A DNA stretch of 5,513 nucleotides, taken from the NCBI GenBank assembly GCA_021844725.1, contig JAKBSX010000253.1, positions 1 to 5,513 of the forward strand. Reading direction: 5' to 3'. The translations under genes and the position numbers were made by a program. Position 1 is the stretch's first letter. Each line of letters begins with the position of its first letter. Origin of the DNA: Actinomycetes bacterium (lineage in GTDB: Bacteria; Actinomycetota; Acidimicrobiia; Acidimicrobiales; Acidimicrobiaceae). The notes under the pieces were generated by a model. It saw nothing but the letters and a program-made list of their open reading frames with translations, searched no databases and was not told where the DNA came from. Shown piece by piece: positions 1-5,513 of this stretch.

Positions 1-37
1 GAAGTCTCACGAGATCTATCTTTTTCACCTTCGTTTA
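1..37 (-). repeat. Inverted copy (36/37) of part of the ATPase gene
   Basis: The first 37 bases are the reverse complement of 2356-2392 with one mismatch (window base 28). Read on the minus strand this gives NEGEKDRSRET against NEDEKDRSRET in the ATPase (residues 614-624). An ATG at 44-42 on the minus strand is in that frame (MKI before the match), so a second copy of the C-terminal module running left out of the window is possible. Similarity stops sharply at base 38. A fold-back join at the contig end explains it equally well. Confidence 0.75.
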
Positions 38-522
38 TCTTCATCTATACCCCACTTCCATGGACAGTAATCCTCTGCCTGGTCCTCTACAGGCACAATC
101 TCTCTCAGCTCTTTCATCCAGTCAAGGAAAGAAGCTCAACCAGAGACTGGAAGCATATTTTTGAGTATCTCGAAATACCAATCGATCAGTCGCCAGACTT
201 CAAAGAATACAAGAAAAACAAGGTTCGCGCGATTTTGGAAGACATCTCTGAAATATATCCTGGCATCAAATTCTATGCATCAGTCATTGCTTCGATATCG
301 ATCTCAAGCATTCTTGCTTCTGCAGTTGCATCGAAAGTCAGTCTTTCCTTCAGCTCGCACCTTACTTTTCTTCTCACTGCTGGGCTCCAGTTAGTCTCTG
401 CAGTCCCATCAATATTCGCAATGCAACGCTTCTTTGGCTCCTTTCCCTCTCCGCCCCACAAGTTTCATCTCAAGAAGAACCGAATGGGTTCCCTCTTGAG
501 ATACGCAGAGCCTCTAAATTGA
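1..522 (+). CDS. Membrane protein, 5'-partial, upstream partner of the ATPase
   Basis: This frame is open from base 1 to the TGA at 520-522 (173 residues). It contains no ATG before 421, and the TTG at 235 would cut through a continuous coding pattern, so the gene starts to the left of the window. Codons mostly end in C or G in a protein-like way. Three hydrophobic stretches are visible: about residues 10-30, 90-111 and 120-141. Between the first and second lies a charged, probably cytoplasmic segment (about 40-89), and the tail from 150 is basic (several Lys and Arg). The stop overlaps the TTG start of the next gene in a TTGA junction, which suggests translational coupling. A membrane anchor or channel partner for the following VirD4/HerA-like ATPase is a reasonable inference from this layout. 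I do not recognise the family. The first 27-37 bases may not belong to this gene, because they match an inverted internal segment. Confidence 0.72.
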   Translation, partial: EVSRDLSFSPSFIFIYTPLPWTVILCLVLYRHNLSQLFHPVKERSSTRDWKHIFEYLEIPIDQSPDFKEYKKNKVRAILEDISEIYPGIKFYASVIASISISSILASAVASKVSLSFSSHLTFLLTAGLQLVSAVPSIFAMQRFFGSFPSPPHKFHLKKNRMGSLLRYAEPLN

Positions 523-2933
523 AAGGACAACAGCTTCAGCTTATCATCCAAGTTAATATTGCGAACCAATTTCCACCCGTTGAATTTATACAGAACAAAA
601 TCTGCATCTTAAGAACTGTAGCGAAAGCTACCAACGCGATGGCTCAAGATGAACTAACACTAGATGACCTAAAGAGTCATGCTTACGTTATTGGTGGCAC
701 TCGAACTGGTAAGACTAACCTCCAGCTTTTTCTACTAAACTGCCTTTACCTCAAACGTAACCAGCAAAAATATCCTTGTTCTATGATCTACATCGATCCT
801 CACGGCGATGCATCTCTGAGGCTCGCCACTATGCTAGACGACTGGAAAGATCTTGCGATACTCGATCCTCTTTACACCACCTACTCTCTAAATCCGCTCG
901 AGCTACCACCCCTTCCGCCGACGGATGCACCAAACTACGGACGTGAAAGGGCAATGGCTGTTCAAAATCAGGTCGAACAGATGTCAGTCGTCATGAGAGA
1001 GATGTTTTCAACCAGTTCAGATCAGGCTCCCAGACTAATGTGGATGCTCAAGGGAGCTCTGTACTATCTCTACGCTGGCACGGACCCAGCCAATGCTACT
1101 CAGAATTCACCCGAAGAGAAATCTGTCCTTGGAGAACCAGCTCGTGAGTCAAATCTAAACAAAGAATCAGACAAGATTGCACTCCGTCCTAACACGGGAT
1201 CCATAACCTTCCTTGATCTCTACTACCTGCTAAACGAAATGATACGCATCGATAGGGAAGAACTAGAAGTATTGCTCAAAAATCAACTAATCCCAGACGA
1301 GGTGGTAAGTAGGACTATGGAAGCAATCTCCAAACTCGAAGACAGTGCCTTCGCATCTGCCATGAACAGGATCTCTAACTTTGTTCTTCCGCTTGCTTCG
1401 CTAACTGCAAGAACGTTTTGCAAGAGAGACTCAAAGCTAGATTTCTCACAAATGCTGCAGCCAGGAAGGCTCACAATCTTCAGGATTCCCAAATCCAATT
1501 TACCTGAAGATTTTTGCACGATGCTTACTAGCGCAATCGTGCTGAGGATTTACTTTATGGTTCAAGCCCGAGCAAGGCAGCAGGAGAAATCTAGCCAGTC
1601 GTTGGATTCAGACCACTCCGAGAGGACGTCTGTTCACGTCTTCATCGACGAATTTCAGAGCATATCCAAGTTGGGAATTCTTTCGACAATTCTAAGTGAA
1701 TCTGCCAAGTTCGGACTGTACCTGAACATCGCTCATCAGAACATATCCCAGATCCCAGACGATCTCTTTGACGCGATCATTGGAAATGCGGGGATGGTGT
1801 TTACATTCAGACTGGGTCCAGACGACGCAAGAGCCGTCTCGAAAATCATGGCACCGGATGAAGAAAAGTGGGCAAAAGCCATAGTCCGACTTCCCAACTG
1901 GCTATCTGTAGTAAGGATGAACCCGCGTGGAGATTCTGCACTGGCAAAGACGCTTCGTTTTGGCGTGCCAAAGATCAAGGACCCAATACACTCCCAGAAA
2001 GAGGTGATAGACTACATGCTTTCGGATATGGAGGATAACTACGGGGGCGGATACGAGCTTTCTACAAAGGACAGGGAACCAATCTACAGGGCGGCTATGG
2101 AGGAGGCAACTGTCTCAAAGGGACTGCCGCAGCTAAGACCTGTCGAAGAAAACACACTCTTCGTGATAGATTCTAGGCGGCTAGAAAGCAAAGAGATGAA
2201 ATTCAGGACTCTTGCAACGATTATGCAAGAGCAGTTCGGCTGGAATCTTTCCGTTACTCTTGGCGCCGTAAACTCGCTAGTTGACAGAGGTTATCTTCAT
2301 GATCTGGGAATATTCTACGATCCTTCTCTTGTTGGAAAACTGGAGAATTCATCTCTAAACGAAGATGAAAAAGATAGATCTCGTGAGACTTCGTATGCCA
2401 TAACAGATTACGCAAAACACAATTTTCTAAACAAGGATGTGAGGGGGCCCAGGGCAGGAAGAAACATACACTGGAACATGTTAAGGTACCTTATCAGGTA
2501 TTACAGAGAAAGGAAGGGTTTCTCTTGCACGGTAGACTATGGCGAGTCAAACAAGCGTTGGCCAGATATCATAGTCTATCCCATGAAGACCTCTTTCAGC
2601 AGAGACAGGGACGGGAGCGTCAAAGAAGTCCATGATCCAAACCACTGGGACATAAAGAATCGGTTTGCCGTAGAAGTTGAAACAACACCGAGGAAGGCCC
2701 AGAAACAGCTGCTGAAAAACTACTACAAATCAGTCTACCCGCCTGGACAGTATTCCAAAGTTGTGTTCTATGTTGCAAGCGCAAAGCATCGCAAGGATGT
2801 TTTAGACCTCTTGAAGGGCAAACCTTCGACCACGTACGAAGTGAAACAGCTTTACGCAAACGCTCTTGGAATGAAAGAGGAAGAACTCGAGAAGCAGTTA
2901 GATCTGGAAGAATGCGATAACGACGTGAGCTAG
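519..2933 (+). CDS. VirD4/TraG/HerA-like DNA-translocating ATPase with C-terminal winged-helix and nuclease-like domain
   Basis: This 804-residue protein should be an ATP-driven DNA pump or coupling protein. Walker A is GGTRTGKT (residues 59-66), followed by the family-typical IDPHGD (92-97). Walker B is FIDEF (375-379, D377/E378), and an AHQN motif at 405-408 fits the sensor glutamine of TraG/VirD4/HerA ATPases. The stretch after it (Asn-rich loop, then FRLGPDDA) is also typical. A Ser/Glu-rich insertion lies at about 193-228. Residues about 559-602 look like a winged helix. Residues about 640-775 hold WPD (681-683) and VEVET (718-722), followed by a Lys/Gln-rich helix and a VVFYV strand, resembling the PD-(D/E)xK-like half of replication-relaxation proteins. 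No transmembrane helix is seen, so the upstream protein may supply the anchor. The TTG start has no good Shine-Dalgarno site and relies on the TTGA overlap. ATG at 639 is an alternative that keeps Walker A. The ATPase call is firm; the C-terminal call is by motif only. Confidence 0.9.
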   Translation: MKGQQLQLIIQVNIANQFPPVEFIQNKICILRTVAKATNAMAQDELTLDDLKSHAYVIGGTRTGKTNLQLFLLNCLYLKRNQQKYPCSMIYIDPHGDASLRLATMLDDWKDLAILDPLYTTYSLNPLELPPLPPTDAPNYGRERAMAVQNQVEQMSVVMREMFSTSSDQAPRLMWMLKGALYYLYAGTDPANATQNSPEEKSVLGEPARESNLNKESDKIALRPNTGSITFLDLYYLLNEMIRIDREELEVLLKNQLIPDEVVSRTMEAISKLEDSAFASAMNRISNFVLPLASLTARTFCKRDSKLDFSQMLQPGRLTIFRIPKSNLPEDFCTMLTSAIVLRIYFMVQARARQQEKSSQSLDSDHSERTSVHVFIDEFQSISKLGILSTILSESAKFGLYLNIAHQNISQIPDDLFDAIIGNAGMVFTFRLGPDDARAVSKIMAPDEEKWAKAIVRLPNWLSVVRMNPRGDSALAKTLRFGVPKIKDPIHSQKEVIDYMLSDMEDNYGGGYELSTKDREPIYRAAMEEATVSKGLPQLRPVEENTLFVIDSRRLESKEMKFRTLATIMQEQFGWNLSVTLGAVNSLVDRGYLHDLGIFYDPSLVGKLENSSLNEDEKDRSRETSYAITDYAKHNFLNKDVRGPRAGRNIHWNMLRYLIRYYRERKGFSCTVDYGESNKRWPDIIVYPMKTSFSRDRDGSVKEVHDPNHWDIKNRFAVEVETTPRKAQKQLLKNYYKSVYPPGQYSKVVFYVASAKHRKDVLDLLKGKPSTTYEVKQLYANALGMKEEELEKQLDLEECDNDVS
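2356..2392 (+). repeat. Internal partner of the inverted copy at the left edge
   Basis: This segment encodes residues 613-624 of the ATPase, in the charged linker between the winged-helix-like and nuclease-like parts. It matches the reverse complement of bases 1-37 at 36 of 37 positions. Confidence 0.75.
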
Positions 2934-2936
2934 ACC

Positions 2937-3235
2937 ATGTCCTATGACAACGAACAACAAAGAGTGTGTACCTCCCAATCGAAGTGAAGTATCCATCAAG
3001 AATCAAAGAGAACTGGTTTGGCATGTTCGACTTCCAGAAAGGAGGAAGTGACAGTTTCGGTCCCTTGTTAACAAAGGATTCTATGAAATCGCGTGCAAGC
3101 CACTTTCCTGTAACTAGTCCTACCATGTTCCGAGCGCAAGCCCATGCGTTTTGTTCAAAGGAGGATGTCAATCGACCATCCAGTCCAACCGTCGTGCTAG
3201 GGGCGCAAAAACTCGCGCGATCTTCAGGCCGTTAA
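2937..3235 (+). pseudogene. Decayed C-terminal remnant of a DUF4143-type AAA ATPase
   Basis: The open frame from a GTG at 2966 to TAA at 3235 (89 residues) begins with LPIEVKYPSRIKE, followed by GMFDF and LLTKDS. This order (PIEVKY with its E-x-K, then a helix, then a strand ending in TKD) is what the PD-(D/E)xK-like C-terminal DUF4143 domain of AAA_14 ATPases normally shows. The ATPase part and most of the DUF4143 domain are missing. The preceding codons fit better in another frame (ATG at 2937, reading SYDNEQQRV), and removal of two bases from the GTGTGT run near 2963-2968 would join them to LPIEVKY. After about residue 60 the sequence no longer looks like the family. I read it as a relic left after the ATPase gene; a short expressed protein is possible but unlikely. 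The ATPase gene stops 3 bp before the ATG. Confidence 0.55.
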
Positions 3236-3238
3236 ATA
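3232..3238 (+). promoter_or_regulatory. TATA-like box TTAAATA
   Basis: TTAAATA lies at the end of the DUF4143 relic and is followed by A/T-rich sequence. In an archaeon this would resemble a TATA box, with transcription beginning about 25 bp downstream. A second weak candidate (CTATACAAAA) lies at 3261-3270. No convincing open frame follows, so it may be fortuitous or serve an RNA. Confidence 0.2.
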
Positions 3239-3843
3239 GTATTTGCGACTATCATCCTTACTATACAAAAAACCCCCCACAAAAACCGAAACCTTTCCAA
3301 GAATAGATAGAGTATCTGAGCTCTTGGTTGCCTCCCAGAGAGGAGCTCCTACCAAAGCATGTTGCGGCTCTCTTTATCCCTGGAGGCTGGCTTGTCGTGG
3401 CTAGTCCCATTGGTTAGGCTTTCTTTCTCGTCTGAGATGGCGTTGCCGTCCATTGAGGCGCTCCTACTCCATCAGGAAAAGAAGGATTGCTTGGCTGGAT
3501 GCACGAATGTAGAGGGCATCATGTAATAGCGTAGCAGCTGTGCTAGCGTCGACGCTCGACAAAAAACAGCAGTCGTGCAAGACACGTAATCGTTATCCAC
3601 TTTGCGCGAATCAAAACAACTTTCTGTTTTCTGAAGAAGACGGAGACGATGAAAAAAGCCAGATCTGACTCTCAAACCCTTCCCGCGCTCCTAAAATCGT
3701 AGGATGTATGTGAGAAAACACTCTAGACATTTTTTGAAAGCCTAGAAGCCATCACGCCGGTTTGGAGAATCAAGTCAAATCTCTCTTCGAGTAATCGCCG
3801 TTCATCCAAAGCACACTAGGTTCCGCCCGAGTCTTTCACGTGA
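3236..3843. other. Intergenic stretch without a convincing gene
   Basis: No open frame here has credible composition. The only longer one (minus strand, 3472-3675) is rich in Cys, Ser and Arg and matches nothing I know. The stretch holds an A6C6 run at 3267-3278, a complementary pair GCCTCCCA near 3330 and TGGAGGC near 3382, repeated GAGCTC at about 3318 and 3343, a 12-bp perfect palindrome (3545-3556), a T6 run near 3731, and the 8-bp palindrome TCACGTGA ending at 3843, directly beside the inverted repeat. It could contain a structured RNA or decayed gene remnants; nothing firm can be said. Confidence 0.45.
3545..3556. repeat. 12-bp perfect palindrome AGCGTCGACGCT
   Basis: The sequence equals its own reverse complement. 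It lies in the gene-free stretch just after a small TAGCA/TGCTA hairpin. It could bind a dimeric regulator or be chance. Confidence 0.3.
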
Positions 3844-3926
3844 GTGAGAATAGATTTCGGTCAAGCGAACCAAGGACACTTTCGATGATCTACCCCTCTT
3901 TGTGAAACACGAAAGCTAGCCCTCTG
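3844..3926 (+). repeat. Left 83-bp perfect inverted repeat of the three-gene cassette
   Basis: It begins GTGAGAATAGATTTCGG and ends GCTAGCCCTCTG. It is identical over all 83 bases to the reverse complement of 5431-5513. The palindrome TCACGTGA abuts its outer edge, and the first possible start codon of the cassette (ATG 3936) is 10 nt inside. Promoter elements for the operon would have to lie in or just outside it; no clear TATA box is visible. Confidence 0.95.
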
Positions 3927-3935
3927 AAATAGGAA

Positions 3936-4202
3936 ATGATCTGCCAAAGCAGTTGGGCAAAGGATGCGAAAAAAGGTGACAAACATTTGGCAACAAGCAA
4001 CTATCCGAAGAACTCAACTCCGACACTCTCTTACGAAGAGCAAAACGAACTCGACGCCCTGGACATCGTGATTGGCCTCAGCCGAGAAGAGAGGTCATAC
4101 CTTCTCTCTGTATGGAGAACGGATCGTAACTACCTGACCGCCGTAACAACAAAGCAAGGCGCCGTGACAGAAATTACAGTCAAGGAGGTTAGCGAAGCAT
4201 GA
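3936..4202 (+). CDS. Small soluble protein of unknown function, first gene of the cassette
   Basis: This protein of at most 88 residues lies just inside the left inverted repeat. There is no hydrophobic segment or signal peptide. The first 30 residues are polar and low in order, and the remainder (from LSYEEQNELDALD) is acidic and looks like two helices followed by short strands ending in TEITVKEV. The ATG at 3936 is the first possible start (a TAG precedes it in frame) and has no well-placed Shine-Dalgarno site. A TTG at 3987 has AAGGTGA at 3973-3979 with 7-nt spacing, giving a 71-residue product that drops the disordered lead; this may be the true start. The stop overlaps the next gene at ATGA. 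I recognise no family. Its tight coupling suggests it acts with the membrane protein that follows. Confidence 0.7.
   Translation: MICQSSWAKDAKKGDKHLATSNYPKNSTPTLSYEEQNELDALDIVIGLSREERSYLLSVWRTDRNYLTAVTTKQGAVTEITVKEVSEA
4182..4189 (+). promoter_or_regulatory. Strong Shine-Dalgarno site AAGGAGGT
   Basis: This near-perfect site lies 9 nt before the ATG at 4199, inside the end of the preceding gene. It settles that start and indicates active translation of the membrane protein. Confidence 0.85.
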
Positions 4203-4705
4203 TGACAAAGAACTATCTCTTTGCCTCCATGACCTCGGCCTTGCTCCTTTTCCTCGTAGTTCCGCTCCTATCCACTCCCTACTGGATTACAGGAAAGGTT
4301 GTGTCCATCGCGGCGCTGTCGCTCTTCTCTATATCAGTCGGCGGGCTGGTCGCTGAAACCTTTGAAATTGTAACGGGCCGAAGCTCCTATCCTAGGTCTC
4401 AAAGAAACGCGCGAAGGTACTTCATGTCTGTTCTAACCTCCGCGCTCCTCTTAGCAATCGTGGCACCCTCCATAACCGCGGCAATTGATTCAAACGATCT
4501 TGTCAGCGCAGCATCCGCCTCAGCTCTACTAGGATTGTCGCTTGGAATTGGTGGATTGACTACTAATGGATTCTTTGCTCTATTTTCCAAAGCATCCAAA
4601 CCCACTGAAAACCACAATGCAAAAGGAAGGACCGAGCAAGATACAACTTCAGAAAAAAATGTAGTAGACGTCCTACTTGGAAAGGCAAAACTGGGGGGAA
4701 AGTAA
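4199..4705 (+). CDS. Four-helix membrane protein made of a duplicated two-helix hairpin
   Basis: This 168-residue protein has four predicted membrane segments, at about residues 8-29, 33-54, 76-97 and 100-128, then a polar cytoplasmic-type tail (130-168). The two halves are related: residues 6-22 (TSALLL then VVP) match residues 74-90 (TSALLL then VAP) at a 68-residue offset, and the second helix of each half ends with a GGL turn (48-50 and 118-120). This indicates internal duplication of a helical hairpin. The basic linker SQRNARR (67-73) joins the halves. The start overlaps the previous stop, and the next gene's GTG begins 1 nt after this stop, so the three genes form one operon. The family is unknown to me. 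A channel, anchor or sensor role can only be guessed. Confidence 0.85.
   Translation: MMTKNYLFASMTSALLLFLVVPLLSTPYWITGKVVSIAALSLFSISVGGLVAETFEIVTGRSSYPRSQRNARRYFMSVLTSALLLAIVAPSITAAIDSNDLVSAASASALLGLSLGIGGLTTNGFFALFSKASKPTENHNAKGRTEQDTTSEKNVVDVLLGKAKLGGK
4693..4699 (+). promoter_or_regulatory. Shine-Dalgarno-like GGGGGGA deciding a GTG start
   Basis: The purine run ends 7 nt before the GTG at 4707. It favours that start over the TTG at 4677, which has no such site and would overlap the preceding gene by 29 nt. Confidence 0.55.
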
Positions 4706-4706
4706 C

Positions 4707-5441
4707 GTGCAAGCTCTATCTTCAAACAAAAAGACTCAAGCAATAGCAGTACCACACAACAGTCGCCCTGGTCTGATAATCCTTCCATACGTCCAATTCC
4801 GAAAGATCATTGATTTCCTCGAATACAGGTGGGGCACCAACATTGTAAAGAGACACAACGAGTTCTTCCGCGCAACCCGACAGGATCGACCAATCGCTCG
4901 CCTTTCTTCCGAAGACTCTCTCACAGTAGCTCTAGTTGATCAAACAACCGGCAGGTGGCACGAGGTAAAGACCAAAATCGAAGACATCGAGCTCCCAAAG
5001 CCAATAGTGGTAGACCAAAGAATCTACCGAAATCTACTCTATCGACTCGCAAGATCTTCTGAAGGAATCATAAGGTGGATCAACAAATTCTACGCAACTA
5101 AAACAGGCAATGTCGTTGCAGAACTAGTCTCGACCGACAAAATCAGAATATTCAAGACAGAAGGGCTTTTCGAATCTTCAGGATTAGTCTCGCTCGAGGA
5201 TTACGCATCCATAAAGGTCCCCAAAGATCAGTACTTCCACCTACTAGATTTCCTCGTGCAACAAAGCAAAGGTGAGGTAAGAAGAGTGGGCAACGAATTC
5301 TATCCCAGCAAGGAAAGCAAATTCCTGGATTCAATTCTGAAATCTCTAGGAGCAATCGCAAAAAGCACAACCTTCTACCTCAACACAAGGATTCTCGCCG
5401 AGCTAGTTTCAAGCAGCACGGTAAGATTTCCAGAGGGCTAG
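4707..5441 (+). CDS. Protein of about 3.5 tandem repeats, last gene of the cassette
   Basis: With the GTG start this protein has 244 residues (254 from the TTG at 4677). It has no membrane segment and consists of repeated units. Each unit has a leading hydrophobic strand (LIILP, PIVV, IKVP), a helix with a paired hydrophobic core (IIDFL, LLYRL, LLDFL), a [N/T]-x-F-[Y/F] motif (NEFF 51-54, NKFY 126-129, NEFY 196-199, TTFY 221-224), and often a closing A-[R/E]-L plus strand (IARL, VAEL, LAEL). The motifs are spaced 75, 70 and 25 residues apart, so the fourth unit lacks its helix. I recognise no named family; a protein- or ligand-binding array is an inference. The stop and last two codons lie inside the right inverted repeat, so the true C-terminus is uncertain if that join is artificial. 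Confidence 0.8.
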   Translation: MQALSSNKKTQAIAVPHNSRPGLIILPYVQFRKIIDFLEYRWGTNIVKRHNEFFRATRQDRPIARLSSEDSLTVALVDQTTGRWHEVKTKIEDIELPKPIVVDQRIYRNLLYRLARSSEGIIRWINKFYATKTGNVVAELVSTDKIRIFKTEGLFESSGLVSLEDYASIKVPKDQYFHLLDFLVQQSKGEVRRVGNEFYPSKESKFLDSILKSLGAIAKSTTFYLNTRILAELVSSSTVRFPEG

Positions 5442-5513
5442 CTTTCGTGTTTCACAAAGAGGGGTAGATCATCGAAAGTGTCCTTGGTTCGCTTGACCGA
5501 AATCTATTCTCAC
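5431..5513 (-). repeat. Right 83-bp perfect inverted repeat, ending at the window edge
   Basis: It is the exact reverse complement of 3844-3926. It contains the last two codons and the TAG stop (5439-5441) of the upstream gene. The window ends with it, so its true outer boundary and any target-site duplication cannot be seen. Across the inner boundary both copies keep a short similarity (ATTTC, one base shifted), which could be microhomology at a join. Confidence 0.95.

Larger units (their letters stand above)
3844..5513. mobile_element. Putative inverted-repeat-bounded cassette without a recombinase
   Basis: Two perfect 83-bp inverted repeats enclose 1504 bp that are almost fully coding for three co-directional, overlapping or adjoining genes. 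No transposase, integrase or invertase is encoded between the repeats, and no target-site duplication can be examined because the window stops at the right edge. The arrangement would fit an invertible segment or a non-autonomous element moved by an enzyme elsewhere. A chimeric fold-back join would look the same within this window. Confidence 0.4.

Noticed and set aside
161..394. Plus-strand open frame of 77 residues
   Set aside because: It overlaps the membrane protein in another frame and reads as Ser/Arg-rich shadow sequence; the continuous frame from base 1 has better codon use.
2620..3171. Minus-strand open frame of 183 residues
   Set aside because: It lies antisense to the conserved nuclease-like end of the ATPase and to the DUF4143 relic, and its Arg/Ser/Cys/Leu-rich composition looks like a reverse-strand shadow.
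3330..3392. tRNA-like fold
   Set aside because: A 6-7 bp closing stem can be drawn, but there is no T-loop GTTC-type motif and no anticodon arm of correct spacing.
3472..3675. Minus-strand open frame of 67 residues in the gene-free stretch
   Set aside because: Composition is unlike the neighbouring proteins (many Cys, Ser, Arg), with no recognisable motif and no ribosome binding site that I could see.
4399..4788. Minus-strand open frame of 129 residues
   Set aside because: It is antisense to the membrane protein, whose internal duplication and strong Shine-Dalgarno site support the plus strand.
3844..5513. Terminal inverted repeats of a linear plasmid or virus
   Set aside because: The left repeat is internal with about 3.8 kb of coding sequence to its left, and base 1 carries no copy of it.
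1..5513. CRISPR array
   Set aside because: No regularly spaced short direct repeats were seen on either strand.

Overview
The window looks like part of an accessory or mobile region, more likely archaeal than bacterial. The pointers are modest: heavy AGA/AGG arginine and ATA isoleucine use, TTG/GTG starts mixed with strong Shine-Dalgarno sites, an archaeal-style TATA-like motif (TTAAATA), and a HerA/VirD4-type DNA-pumping ATPase. No rRNA, tRNA or taxonomic marker is present, so the assignment is only a leaning.

Left region (1-2933): a membrane protein gene enters from beyond the left edge (1-522; no start in the window) and overlaps by 4 nt an 804-residue ATPase gene (519-2933). The ATPase has a VirD4/TraG/HerA-like core, then a winged-helix-like segment, then a C-terminal module resembling the PD-(D/E)xK-like half of replication-relaxation proteins. 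Together they look like the membrane and motor parts of a conjugation or DNA-translocation machine. No relaxase or pilus gene is visible.

Middle region (2934-3843): a decayed C-terminal remnant of a DUF4143-type ATPase, with a frame change at a GTGTGT run, then about 600 bp without a convincing gene.

Right region (3844-5513): two perfect 83-bp inverted repeats enclose a compact three-gene operon on the + strand: a small soluble protein, a four-helix membrane protein made by duplication of a two-helix hairpin, and a protein built of about three and a half copies of a roughly 70-residue unit. None of the three is a family I recognise. There is no recombinase between the repeats. The cassette could be an invertible or non-autonomous mobile unit carrying an undescribed membrane-associated system. 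However, the right repeat ends exactly at the window edge, and the left edge also carries a short inverted copy of internal sequence (36/37 nt). Fold-back chimerism at both ends must therefore be excluded before biology is read into the repeats.
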